The notes below the pieces were generated by a model. The model worked only from the letters and a program-made list of their open reading frames with translations. It ran no database searches and was not told the DNA's origin. From Vitis vinifera (taxonomy: Eukaryota; Streptophyta; Magnoliopsida; Vitales; Vitaceae), in NCBI RefSeq assembly GCF_030704535.1, contig NC_081818.1:29468001-29532000 (forward strand): 64,000 bases of DNA, given 5' to 3'. Position 1 is the first letter of the stretch, and every line of letters starts with the position of its first letter. Positions 26,801 through 36,713 of the stretch are shown here, piece by piece. Position numbers and translations under genes: made by a program.

Positions 26801-29791
26801 TAACTTTCATGAAACAAGAACATGTAAGATAGGGGCAATTGAAGCTAAGGTAGCATAACAAAATCATGCTTCAGAATGGTGACAATGTTGTCAGATTGGA
26901 TAGAAATTGAAATATGTCGCAGTAATAACTACAACATTGCATAATTCAATGCAGATGTATCCATAATGTAAATGACTAAAGAACTGGCATGACATAGCAA
27001 ACACTCAACTAATATATACTGTTTCAAACCTAACCAAACAAATGAAAAATATAACCTGCTCACACTTCTAACAGTTGAATGTTCCAATTTGCAAGATAGC
27101 TGCTTAGGATAACTTCTGTGTACTTACATGGATACAAAAGTACGTCTCAAATGTATCAACCTTTCATAGAAAATAATCAATAATTTTCTCAACTTCAACT
27201 ATTGGTTTTTGCTAAAACAGATAGATTCATGTCTAGATGGCTTACCTCACTTTTCTAAAGATCCCAAGACCCCACAAAGCATTTTAGATACTGGTTAAGG
27301 ATTAGCTAAACTGGAAAGACAAAATAGAGAGAAAACCCACCTCTCCTCAGCAAAGGGTCTTTTGTTTTTCTTGTCATGATTAACTCCATTAGAAGCGCCC
27401 TTCACATGTTAAACTCCAGTTATATGGTATCTAAAAAAGTCATATATGCATGAGGATATAGGGTTATCACCATTACCATGCCCTCCTTCCACTTGATAGC
27501 TGTTCCGGTTATCTTAGTTGTTCCCTCATCAAAGAATGTAAAGGTTTTCGTAAGCTTTGTATCTTCAAAATAGGGATTCTGGTTGAAATTCTGAAATTTG
27601 ATACACAATAACAAAGTTAGTATAAACCATCAGAAGCATCTCAAAAGGAAAGAAAGCAATAAGAAAGAAAGGCCACCCTTATAAAAAGGCACAAGGTCAA
27701 CTGACCAAGGTAGAAGCAGAAACTTACAAATGCGATTGAGTATCCTGACTTCACATCTTTAAAATCTTCCACCTCCAGAGAATCCAAATACTTGAAAATC
27801 TATTCCAAGGTATTAAAAAAAAAAAAAAAAAAAGGGAGTCATGAAATAATACCAACTTTCATTTCCAGTTTACATAACAGCATCCAGAAGAACGTTGTTT
27901 TTTTTTTTTTTGATAGGTAAAAAAAGAGTATATTAATAGAGCATCCAGAAGAACATTGTTGTTGGCCTTTAATATTAATTCTAAGTAATTCAAACAAGAA
28001 TAGATACCATGTCAATTAATACTGAAAAGAAAAACTCCAGAAATAATAAATGGAAGTTGCGACCAGTTTACATCAAGAAGTAAAACTCCAGACAATAAAT
28101 TTTCAAGTCACATGGCAAACCTTTTGGTCTTCCTCACTCAAAAGATCACAGAGCGCAGGATGACTCAAGAACTGCACAGGGAAATAACAGTGTCATCAAG
28201 TATCAAAATTTTGCACAATAAATAGGCTTTATTGAAATAGATAAAATTTTTTTAGAGCAGATGAATCACTGACAGCGGTCAACCAAAAGTCGGGGATAGA
28301 TTTGATGATCTCATTCCGTTTAACATAAACAGGCCTGCGTATCTCATTGTACTTCTGCTCAACTTCCAATACTTTGTCGCTTGCTTCTTCATTAACCTAT
28401 TGGATAGCAAACGTCAAGCTTCGTTAAGATTGGCCAATAGGAAATTCTTAGATCGAATTTAGCGAACTAAGATGGTTTCATGCAAACCTAGGAAAAAAAC
28501 TGTGGGACGGTAACATTATAACCAATAGAAAAATCTTAAAACATATTTAATGCACTACTCAAATTTTGCACTGACTTAATAATAACCACTTTACATATGC
28601 GAGCGACTTTATCCAATAAAGCAAACGCTAAAAAGGATCAACATTTAAACGCAAACTTGACGTCATCAAATCGAATTGCCTCACTCATGTTTTATATATA
28701 ATTTCTCCTATCACATTTAGCACTTCCTTTACAGGAAAAGGCAGTTGGTATCATAATGATCGTGAAAGCACGTGTCATTTCAAGAAATCCTAGAACTGAT
28801 CTTAGACCAATGATTGTAAAGATGGCTTCCAGGTTTTTGGTGGCTCCATTCATACCTCTAGAAAAATCATGAGCCACCATGGAAGCCTAAAATCACCTGG
28901 ACTTACCACCTTATCCATTTCATAATCAAATTGCCATCCTTGGCTCTGAATCAAAATGCGAAACCATGCAAACCAGTATAGACAGAATAACAGTACACTG
29001 TAACAACCATATTCGCAAGAATATGCTAACAAAAAGTTCATATTCAAATTGCCATCTATGGCTCTGGATCAAAATGGGCAACCATTCAAACACTACAGGC
29101 AGAATAACACTAAACTGAAGCCACCATAATCAGAATAATCTGCCAACAAAAATTTCATGTTTAAATTGCCATCTTTGGCTCTGGATCAAAATGGGCAACC
29201 ATTCAGACCAGTGCAGACAACATAAAAGTAAATTGAAGCAAACATAATCACAACAATCTGATAACAAAAATTTCATATTCAAATTGCCGTCTTTGGATTT
29301 GGATCAAAATGTGCAACCACTCAACCTAGTACAGACAGCATAACACTAAACCGAGCAGACCACATTCACAAAAATCCGCTAAAAATGAACCTCAAATCAA
29401 GAAGCCATAACAGACTACAACCTCAAAGAACAAACATTTATCACCGAACAAGCACCCCTACCACCACTAACACCATCATAATCATCATCATTAACAACGC
29501 CAATACCAACACTAACACCAAGAAACAAACGGATCAATTTAACCTAAAAATTCACTCCTTTGGCATCACCAAAACAGTCCACGAAACCTCCGCAACGAAA
29601 ATCAACAAGAAACACGAAGACCACGACACAAAAGAAAAACAGCAAAGCGGAGAGAATCGAACCTTCTCGAGCTCATCCTGGAGCTCCTGCAACTTCTCGA
29701 TGGAGAGAACGAGCTCGCCATCAATGTGATCGGCATCGTCCTCGACAATCCGGTCCGAGACCTTGGATTTCTTTCCCTTGTCGGCGACCAT
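17494..29791 (-). CDS. NAP1-related protein (SET/NRP histone chaperone)
   Basis: Ten coding exons, listed 5' to 3' on the minus strand: 29663-29791, 28274-28396, 28121-28171, 27728-27799, 27477-27590, 27341-27399, 25036-25096, 24699-24755, 24530-24571 and 17494-17553. All have GT-AG borders and join in frame to give 255 residues, close to Arabidopsis NRP1/NRP2. SET/NRP proteins bind H2A-H2B and act in chromatin assembly and growth control in the nucleus. The N-terminal dimerisation helix ([18 protein letters not shown]) is followed by the NAP fold with [22 protein letters not shown] and [12 protein letters not shown] short acidic tail rich in Asp and Glu ends the protein. The last intron (17554-24529, about 7.0 kb) is unusually long because it took up a LINE and other repeats. 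Three further short retro-insertions sit in introns 3, 6 and 9. All ten exons appear intact. Confidence 0.93.
19971..20079 (-). repeat. tRNA-derived SINE in the last intron of the NAP1-related gene
   Basis: On the minus strand an A-box-like TGTCTCAAGTGGTA (complement of 20054-20067) is followed about 26 bases later by a B-box-like GGTTCCAAGTTCAAGTCC (complement of 20011-20028), then TTTACCTATCAGG and poly-A. Degenerate flanking repeats beginning ATCTTT occur at 19951 and 20080, consistent with an old target-site duplication. The core matches the copy at 1918-2022. It has the same transcriptional orientation as the host gene. Confidence 0.7.
20350..23398 (+). mobile_element. 5'-truncated, decayed L1-type LINE (reverse transcriptase and zf-RVT), antisense to its host intron
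   Basis: The element starts inside ORF2 just upstream of the reverse transcriptase ([11 protein letters not shown]), so it lacks the endonuclease. RT blocks appear in order: [21 protein letters not shown] (about 21160-21220), [13 protein letters not shown] (about 21360), [13 protein letters not shown] (about 21530), the catalytic [11 protein letters not shown] (about 21690), and [11 protein letters not shown] zinc-finger region with [18 protein letters not shown] follows near 22890-22945. It ends in an A-rich tail (ATAAAAAATAAAAA) near 23390. The reading frame is broken several times: a frameshift near 21010-21030, stops and shifts near 21290, 21450, 22107, 22255 and 22780. It is therefore a dead copy. 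It lies in the last intron of the minus-strand NAP1-related gene. I found no clear target-site duplication. Confidence 0.9.
23818..23888 (-). mobile_element. 71-bp retro-insertion flanked by an 18-bp target-site duplication
   Basis: The 18-base word AATGACCACTGTCAGCCC occurs at 23800-23817 and again, identical, at 23889-23906. Between the copies lie a T run, a longer A run, and about 40 bases of unique sequence (GGCAAATAAGAGCTTG onward). This is the structure of a severely 5'-truncated retroposed fragment. The adjoining T and A runs make the polarity ambiguous; minus is my best guess. It lies in the last intron of the NAP1-related gene. Confidence 0.8.
26473..26580 (+). mobile_element. 108-bp 5'-truncated retro-insertion with a perfect 19-bp target-site duplication
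   Basis: ATTTCTTTGTTGCATGGAT is present at 26454-26472 and identically at 26581-26599. The insert ends TTAATACAATTGCATTTAC-TTATC followed by about 15 A residues, so it is a plus-strand LINE or SINE 3' end cut off shortly after priming. It sits in intron 6 of the NAP1-related gene, antisense to it. The perfect duplication suggests a fairly recent insertion. Confidence 0.88.
27900..27939 (-). mobile_element. 40-bp retro-insertion with a 21-bp, one-mismatch target-site duplication
   Basis: A 21-base word starting AGCATCCAGAAGAAC is found at 27879-27899 and 27940-27960, differing at one base (G versus A). The 40 bases between read, on the minus strand, TATTAATATACTC, a T run, ACCTATC and an A run. 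Only the extreme 3' end of a LINE-like element was copied. It sits in intron 3 of the NAP1-related gene, in the sense direction. Confidence 0.85.
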
Positions 29792-31569
29792 ATCGAGAGC
29801 GCCCTAACTTTCTAAGGAAAGTGAGGGAAAATTGAAAGGGGAATGGAGAGAGAAAGAGAGAAGAGTAGAGAACCCTTTTTTCTTCGTTTTGGTGGAGAGT
29901 TCGGGTCCGAGACAAAGCGGCAGAGGGGGTTTCATGTTGAGGTACTTTCTGGATATTTATATGACAAGTGTATATTGCGTAGTTTCATTCTCGTTTGGCG
30001 GTGGGACCCGGTAAATGCAAATCTGATTTTTTTTCCGAGAGCCGCTGATTTGGGGCTGCCCCTTGGAAATGACGGACTAACCGAGGGTTTCGGTGGTCGG
30101 GAATCTGGGGATGCTCTGGGATGAGGGTGTTTTTGACCTTTTGATCGGGGGACCGACCTCTGCTCAGCTGGGCTTTTATATTGGGCTCATTGGTGGGCTT
30201 GAATGGGTTGGGTCAATCCCATCCTTCAAAGCATGTGGGCTGTGATACGTATTTTAAAAGCTAATTTGATCATATTTTTGGAAGTAATTTGGTTTTATCA
30301 TTTCTTTATATGACTACTATGATATCGACAGTGAAGATTTGATTGTATTCCATCAAATGGCTTAAACCCACCTAATTTTGGACATTTTTTTCGTCATTCT
30401 AGTGCTATATGTACTAGTAGCTTTTATAAGAAGGTAATATATATATATATATATATAGTTATTTTTCTTTTTTCTTTTTTATTATCGTTCTTATCTTTTG
30501 CCACTTTACACTATAATGGTGGAAAAAAGAGAAATATTTAGGGCCAACTATTTTTTAGAACTGTTTTTTTTTTATTTTTAGAATAAAAAACACATAAAAA
30601 CAAGTTTTGCAACTTTAAGAAATAATTATATAAATATGTATAATAATTAAAAATAAAATACTAGTTATAAAAATTATTTTTAAAACATATTTTAAAATAT
30701 TAAAAACAAGTTAAAAATAATTTAGGTTTTTAAATAGATTTTTGTTTTATAAAAATTAAATAATGGTTTTTAAAAATTGTTTTAAAAAACTATTTTTTAG
30801 AATTATTTTTTCGATCACCCTCTAAGAAAATGATTCTTTTTAGGACTTTCACATTTCTTATTTTACAATTACACAACATGTTAGTAAAACCATTGAATGC
30901 ACAATTTGTTGAAGTGATTGATATTAACTAAACTCAATTATAAAGATTGTTAATGATTCATTAGCTTTGAAGATCCTTGTTAATTTGGCTAAGAAATTGC
31001 TCAATTTCAATCATTTTTTGGTTCCATAAAGTATTAAGAAAAAAAATTTAATAAAATAGTTTTTGATGTTTGATTTATTGCAAAAATTGTAAAAAAAGTA
31101 TAATTAAAAATTATATATTTTCAAATATATAAGGAAGCTAATAAAAGAGAGAAAAATCCTATGTCTCAATTGATAACAATTTTTAAAAATAGTTCTGAAA
31201 AATAGTTTTAGGAATAGTTTTTAAAAATTATTCTTTAATATTATTTAGAATAAAACTCTTTTTAAAAATTTGAAATATTTTTAACCTATTTTTAATGTTC
31301 TTACTTTCCCGGTTTTTTTGTTTGGAAGAAGAGAAAATTGTTGTCGAAAATATATGGCAAAAAGATCCAAATACTCCATCAATTATAAGGATGGATGATT
31401 TTATTTATAAGGGGGATACATGACTACAGCGGTTCTCACTCAGCTAAGAGAACCACATCTGTACTAGTAGCTAATACATTAATACACTAACTAAATAAAG
31501 GGAGGCAGCAATATAGAGCTTCTCCTCCCATTATTCATCTCCAGTAGTGGTGGCTTCCATCCATCCATC
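29792..31569. other. Promoter side of the NAP1-related gene and gene-free DNA
   Basis: The first few hundred bases hold the 5' UTR and promoter of the minus-strand chaperone gene. GGGCTT and TGGGCT words cluster around 30165-30220, resembling site II elements of proliferation-linked plant promoters. From about 30430 the DNA is very AT-rich, with a (TA)n run at 30437-30458 and facing TTTTTAGAACTGTTTTT and AAAACTATTTTTTAGAA words between 30550 and 30810 that look like a decayed MITE. No gene is seen. Confidence 0.5.
30437..30458. repeat. (AT)n microsatellite
   Basis: A short alternating AT run of about 22 bases in the AT-rich DNA upstream of the NAP1-related gene. Confidence 0.9.
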
Positions 31570-32020
31570 TTAAGAGACACTGCAGCAAGAGAAATTAAAG
31601 GAAAGAATCAATCAGCAAACTGGAAGAGAACAACGTACTGATCAACTGTATTAATTAATTAATATAGAGTAGATGGGCTTACGTAGAGCAGTCAGTGCTT
31701 CGGGAGATGGGAATGTCGGTCTGGACGCCGCACTTGTTGGGGAGGGCAGCGGCGGCATCCTCCCTAATGTTGGGGTTGCGGCTGGCGGCGTCCTTGGCAC
31801 ACTGGCAGGCCGTTTGCCTGTCGCTCGTGGTGGGTGACAATGACTTAAGGGTCCTGACGCCGTCACAGCATGCTGAAGTCGGAGCACCGCCGCCGGTGAG
31901 GTAGGAGACGCAAGGGGCCAGGGCCTTGTTCACGTCTGAGCAGGTGATGGCACGGGCTGGCTCCGCCATGAAGTGGACCATGGCGAGGGCCACCAGCAAG
32001 GCGATCACTACTCCCTTCAT
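31570..32020 (-). CDS. Type-1 non-specific lipid-transfer protein (nsLTP1)
   Basis: Two exons on the minus strand: 31683-32020 and a 10-nt final exon 31570-31579 (ending GTC TCT TAA), with GT-AG borders; 115 residues. An N-terminal signal peptide of about 24 residues (MKGVVIALLVALAMVHFMAEPARA) directs secretion. The mature part has the eight-cysteine pattern C-x9-C-x13-CC-x19-C-x-C-x22-C-x13-C, exactly type 1, forming four disulfides around a lipid-binding cavity. Such proteins act in the cell wall in cuticle lipid delivery or defence. The intron near the 3' end, splitting the codon after DCS, is the usual nsLTP1 gene structure. A TATA box lies about 90 bp upstream of the ATG. Reading through the intron would give a very similar product ending DCST, so the last residues depend on splicing. 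Confidence 0.95.
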
Positions 32021-32108
32021 GTTGTTTGGCTAAGCTTTTGGAATATTAACTGGTGGGGTTCGTGGTTGAACGTTGGGGCGGTGGTGGTGGTGGGCAGCGG
32101 TAGTGGAG

Positions 32109-32116
32109 TATTTATA
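32109..32116 (-). promoter_or_regulatory. TATA box of the nsLTP gene
   Basis: TATAAATA on the minus strand, about 90 bp before the nsLTP start codon, a normal spacing for a plant TATA box plus a short leader. Confidence 0.75.
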
Positions 32117-32991
32117 CCGGAAAGAGGTGAATGCGTACAAAGGGAGGGGACGTAGTGATGGCATGAGGAGTTGTTACATAAGTTTGGCCTGGACCGCCTG
32201 GTTACCCCAATTTTAGCAAAGAGGATAAGTAATTTGTATTTGCTTCCTTGGGATCATAACTCCACCCCCAACCGCCATCGACCCCATCTCCTTCAGTGGA
32301 TAAAGGTAAAGCATTCTTCGTCTCCTTTTGAGAGCTGACAATCATAAATGGTAAGTATACAAAAATAAAGGTGTTGAGATGATCATGATAAATGACCTAT
32401 TAATTCAAAAGTTTAAATATTTATTGAGTCCATGGTTGATTTTTTTGGCACACATATATGGCAATATCATGTGATATTATTAAGGAAATTTTGCCACCAT
32501 TTGGATTCGTCTTTAAATTAGAAGTATAAGGAATAGTGTCCATTCCTTCATGTGAAAAATTTTCACGAAAATTTTGTTAATAATATTTTTAATTATAAAT
32601 TTAGAGTGTCTTTGATAAGATGACTGTAAGTTCCATTTCAACTTCTAACATGTTAAAAACAAAAACTTATTCAAAATAAAGTTGTATTTGGTAGTGATTT
32701 AAAAAAAACATTTTTAATCTATTCAACACTTAAATGATAAAAAATTTGAAGTGTTAAATTTAAAATACTTCCTAAAATCATTATCAAACGGGTTTTAAGT
32801 TATGTCCTAAAATTTTATATATTTCCCCGAGCAAGTATTTAACAACTCGGGCCACCGAAATTTATACAAGAGCCCATAGGCCCAATATTTGCGCCTATGG
32901 GCCGGCCAACACCATTTTCGGCCCAACACCATTTGAATTCAGTCCCAATCCAATTGGGGTTCGAGCTTAGGCAATGCTGATCACTCTTGAC
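32117..32991. other. Upstream DNA of the nsLTP gene, with a MITE-like remnant
   Basis: No coding region. At about 32689-32795 the words TTTGGTAGTGATTTAAAA and AAAATCATTATCAAACGGG face each other; together with the AATGATAAAA core this matches the hairpin at 16455-16640. The region probably includes upstream regulatory DNA of the lipid-transfer gene, but no specific element could be assigned. Confidence 0.45.
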
Positions 32992-33501
32992 CAATGTTTT
33001 AAAAACCGGACCGGACCGGCCGGTCCGACCGGTCGAACCGTCGACCGGTCAACTTTCCGGTTCGGTCCGTCTCAATGAACCGTTTTGTGATCGAACCGGC
33101 ATTGAGCCATTCAAACCACCGGTCGGACCGCTGAACCGGACAAACCGTCCGGTTTTTCACGAACCGGCCAAGCCATATTTTTTATAATCTACAAAAATTT
33201 GTTTAATATTAAAAGGCCCATCCATTGAGCCCATTCCACACCCATAACTTTTGATTTGAAACTCAAATTAATTATAAGCCCATAGTTGGTTTAAGCAACT
33301 GGACCCAAACAAATAAAACATTAGCATATTAACATGCCCCTTGGGCCATGCCTTTCAAGCCTAATTTGTTGGCTTGTTTAGCTTGGTTTGGATGTTGCAA
33401 CTTGCAAGGTATTTATAGAGCACTTGAAGCACATGAATTCCATTTGCTTCCGATGTGGGACTGGGAATAGGACTGCCTCTTTGAGGACTGGACGGATGAG
33501 G

Positions 33502-33553
33502 GCTGGACGCATGGGCTGGACGTATGGGCTGGACGCATGGGCTGGACGCATGA
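33502..33553. repeat. 13-bp minisatellite, four units
   Basis: The unit GCTGGACGCATGG is repeated four times with single-base changes, inside the hAT-like element. Confidence 0.9.
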
Positions 33554-33576
33554 ACCATATCATGTCATTGCAATGT

Positions 33577-33590
<14 letters not shown>

Positions 33591-33625
<35 letters not shown>
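33591..33625. repeat. (AT)n microsatellite inside the hAT-like element
   Basis: About 17 alternating AT units following an A run. Confidence 0.9.
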
Positions 33626-33627
<2 letters not shown>

Positions 33628-34110
33628 GAGACTTAACATTAATGTTTTTATTTCAAATTTTTATCATATAAAATCTTTAAAGAAATGTAAATATTTAAAT
33701 TCCTGTTTATTTTTATAACAATTATAAAAAATAATATAAATTAATTAATAGAATAATTTTAAAACAATAAAATACAAAAACAAAAAGATAAAATTAAATA
33801 TATATTTTTTTTCATCTTAAATATATCTTCATTCTTAAATATTACATCTTTCTATTTAATAAAATTTAAAATATTAAACTTTATCATTTAATTTAATATA
33901 CCAAATATAAAAATCAAACATTATTAAAATTTATAATTTTATATATTTTTAATTTTTATAATTATTTTTAATTTTATATAATATATAAATTATATATTTA
34001 TTACATCACCGGTTCAATAGCGGTTCGACCGCCGGTCCGACCGGTGAACCGTGAACCGGTAATTTTTCCGGTTCGATCACCGGTCCGGTTCTTAAAACAT
34101 TGCTCTTGAC

Positions 34111-34952
34111 ACATTCAAGAGTTTTGGGCCTACTCGTTTCATTTCTTACTCTTCTCTAAGAGATCTTTTAGGAACCAAACATGGTCATATATTTAAACTC
34201 AACTTATCAAACAAAAGGTTAAAAACAATTTTCTATAATTTTTTTTCTATACTTTATAACAAAAAAATAGTGTTATAACGTAAACCAATTTGTTCAAATT
34301 TTTTATTTATTTATTTTTACAAAAAATAGTTTTTTTAAAAAAAATTATTATGAAAATAAGACACTTTTAAGAATAATTTTGAAGTTTTTTCAGATGTTAT
34401 ATGTAAAATAAGAAATAATTCTAAAAATGGAGAATAATTTAGGAACTTCACCAAAAAAAATTGAGAAAATTGTAATTCATATTGAGATTTTAAACATATT
34501 TAAGATTTGTTCTTAAAAACTTTTAAAAATTATTTTTGAAAATCTTGTCATATTTTTTAAAATATAACATTTGACTGCCCTTTAAAATAAATTCCTAAAT
34601 AGTCAATTTCAGCCCACAGTTTATGGTAGTATTTTTGAAAGCAGAATTTTTGTTTTTGTTTTTCCTTTTTTTCTTTCTAAACAAACAAAAAATTATTTTC
34701 AATAATGATTTCCAAACAACCCCTTACATTCATTCAAAGTTTTATGTTCAATTACAAGTCTCAGCTTCAAAACAAAATTGAAATCATTTAAAGAAAAATC
34801 TTCAAAAGCCTAAGATCATTCCAAAAAAGAAAAAGAAAAAAATAAGAAGAGTGTTGGAAATGTGGTTGGTCCTACGTTCTTTATTCTGAAATGGATTCAG
34901 TAAACCACAAAACAGAGAAAATTAATTGCGAAGTACAAGGATTTCAAAGCAT
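34111..34952. other. Gene-free AT-rich DNA
   Basis: No coding sequence is seen. The right part (around 34630-34725) ends in TTTCCAAACAACCCCTTA, a word common at the ends of grape-like MITEs, but I could not define a matching left end. Confidence 0.4.
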
Positions 34953-34956
34953 GAAG

Positions 34957-34988
<32 letters not shown>

Positions 34989-34989
34989 G

Positions 34990-35021
<32 letters not shown>

Positions 35022-35025
35022 GAAG
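34953..35025. repeat. (GAA)n microsatellite in the 3' flank of the BCP1-like gene
   Basis: Around 23 GAA units with two TAG-type interruptions lie 60 bp beyond the stop codon of the minus-strand gene, so they are probably transcribed in its 3' UTR as (TTC)n. Confidence 0.9.
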
Positions 35026-35083
35026 CAGCACAGCTGAAACAAAACCAAGGACCATCCATTGGGTTGATTCAAAGCCCTCAACC

Positions 35084-35416
35084 CTAAAACTTCAGAAAGA
35101 AGAATCCGGCAGCGACTGCTGCAGCTCCGGCGGCGACAGCCGACACCTCCAGTTCAGCTGCGCCATTCTTTTTGTCGCCACCAGTCGCCGCAGACGGTCC
35201 CAAGTTGGAGAAAGCTCCTTCCGTCACGGGCCCACCCACCGGCGCCTCGACAACCTCACTACTGGGCGCCAAACCACCATCGCCCGAGTCATCACCACCC
35301 ACTTCCCCAATTTCATCGTCGGAAGGTGCCTCCGGGGCCTTGGCCGGTGCCGCTGCGGAAGTGGAGGCGACGACGGCCATGAAGAGAAGAGCAAGAATCA
35401 ATAGCTTAGGAGCCAT
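35084..35416 (-). CDS. Small secreted BCP1/arabinogalactan-like protein
   Basis: A single exon of 110 residues. A hydrophobic signal peptide (MAPKLLILALLFMAVVASTSA) is followed by AAPAKAPEAPS, an Ala-Pro/Ser-rich stretch of the type hydroxylated and glycosylated in arabinogalactan peptides. Next come an acidic Gly/Asp-rich middle (GEVGGDDSGDGG), a Pro/Gly section, and a hydrophobic C-terminus (AVAAGAAAVAAGFFFLKF). The last could be a GPI-anchor signal or a membrane segment. The layout resembles anther-specific BCP1-like and AGP-like proteins, expected at the plasma membrane or wall. There are no catalytic residues. A TATTATA-like TATA box lies about 125 bp upstream (35536-35542). The presence of a signal peptide is clear; the family name is tentative. 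Confidence 0.75.
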   Translation of the reverse strand: MAPKLLILALLFMAVVASTSAAAPAKAPEAPSDDEIGEVGGDDSGDGGLAPSSEVVEAPVGGPVTEGAFSNLGPSAATGGDKKNGAAELEVSAVAAGAAAVAAGFFFLKF

Positions 35417-36488
35417 TTTTTGAGGAGAAAATTGGAGGGAAGAGTTCGTTTCTTTCCTTCGTTTGGAATGCAGTCGATCTCCTTCTGAGTAGAGAGAATC
35501 ACTACTGATGAACGTGAGGAAATTGGAATTGGGTTATTATAAAAAGGAAGATGTTGGGGAATGATTTGATCGGCGTTGAGTTCGGGCGTGGTGTGAGGAT
35601 AGCCATTGGAGGATGTTTTTTTCTGAGGATAATTTCAGTTAAAACGGTTATCTCTTGGCGGTTGATACCCTAAGGTCATATATTCATACAATTAAGATAT
35701 TTCTATTTAGGAAAATGTTGCATACACCTTCACTTTTTTATTTTTATTTTTTAATCTTTTATGTCAATAATTAATAATTATTAAATTTTATGTTTTTTTT
35801 TTCTCTCCAAATTCATTTTCCTTCATTTTCTAGGTCACCAAACATTGAGATATTCCATGAATCCTTTGTAATTTATGATATATATTTATAATCCAATCAT
35901 GAATAATTCAAATAGCACTCAAATTCTTCGAAAGTTCAACTGTAACTAAAACTCTTACAGAACTCAAATGCAACTCGGATTCCTGTACACATATTCAAAC
36001 ACAACTCACTTTTTTCCTTTTCCAAATACAACCAAGGTTTTGAAAGTCAATAAATAAATTTTTTCTTAGCGTTTGGAAGGAAAATTCTGCACTAACAGGT
36101 GCGTTTTTAAACAAAATCAAATACATAAATAAGTAAATATATGTACAGTTGTGGGTGCTTTGTGTGTTATTGGCAACTTCTTTTGAACGTTCTTAAATTA
36201 GATTGGAATTAAGTTTATTTATTACGAATTTGATTAAAATTAAATTCCGATTAAGGATGTTCACTAGAACCAAACTAAGGTTTGGTTTGGTTCACAAAAA
36301 ACCTAGGGTTAATTTCTCAATCATTATGGTAATTTAAACTATATTATGATTATGCTTCATTTACAAATAACTTAATTAAAGTTAAATTTTTGTCTCATTT
36401 ACAAATTTTTTTTATTATGATCACCTAAACTATGCTGTGGTTAAGTTTTATTTAAAAAAAATATGCAAAAAAACTTAATTAAGAGTAA
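35417..36488. other. Promoter side of the BCP1-like gene and AT-rich DNA
   Basis: Includes the TATA-like element near 35536 for the minus-strand gene. The rest is low-complexity AT-rich DNA without coding potential. Confidence 0.45.
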
Positions 36489-36710
36489 GGTGATATTTGT
36501 TTTTTGGTTGAATAGAAAAAAATTAAAATATTTGACATTTTCTATTAAGTTAAAAATAACTCATTAACATCGATCAATATAATTAAACTAAATTTATTGA
36601 TAACAAGTTTACTTTAATTATGTTAGTTAATATCAATAAGATACTTTTAGTTGAATAAAAAAAGTAAAATATTTTAGTTTTTTCTATTCAACCAAAAAAC
36701 AAACACTACC
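36489..36710. mobile_element. Tourist-type MITE (PIF/Harbinger-like), 222 bp
   Basis: Long inverted ends: the left reads GGTGATATTTGTTTTTTGG and the right, inversely, GGTAGTGTTTGTTTTTTGG. The similarity continues through TTGAATAGAAAAAA for about 45 bases. The trinucleotide TAA flanks both ends (36486-36488 and 36711-36713), the TWA duplication expected for PIF/Harbinger elements. It has no coding capacity. Confidence 0.85.
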
Positions 36711-36713
36711 TAA

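Larger units (their letters stand above)
32992..34102. mobile_element. 1.1-kb non-autonomous DNA transposon, hAT-like, with CCGG-rich ends
   Basis: The ends are inverted repeats: the left begins CAATGTTTTAAAAACCGGAC and the right, read inversely, begins CAATGTTTTAAGAACCGGAC. Both are followed by GC-rich subterminal arrays of GGTTCGACCGG-type words, while the centre is AT-rich. The 8-base word CTCTTGAC stands directly outside both ends (32984-32991 and 34103-34110), an 8-bp target-site duplication typical of hAT elements. No transposase is encoded. Inside are a 13-bp minisatellite (33502-33553) and an (AT)n run (33591-33625). Confidence 0.85.

Noticed and set aside
29385-29835. Plus-strand open frames opposite exon 1 of the NAP1-related gene
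   Set aside because: They are shadows of the minus-strand exon and of a Thr/Asn-rich intron stretch; the minus-strand reading is clearly NRP.
33361-33582. Open frames on both strands within the hAT-like element
   Set aside because: They translate the 13-bp minisatellite and have no transposase similarity.
35172-35423. Plus-strand open frame of 83 codons opposite the BCP1-like gene
   Set aside because: Antisense shadow of a GC-rich coding exon; the minus-strand protein has a signal peptide and a TATA box.
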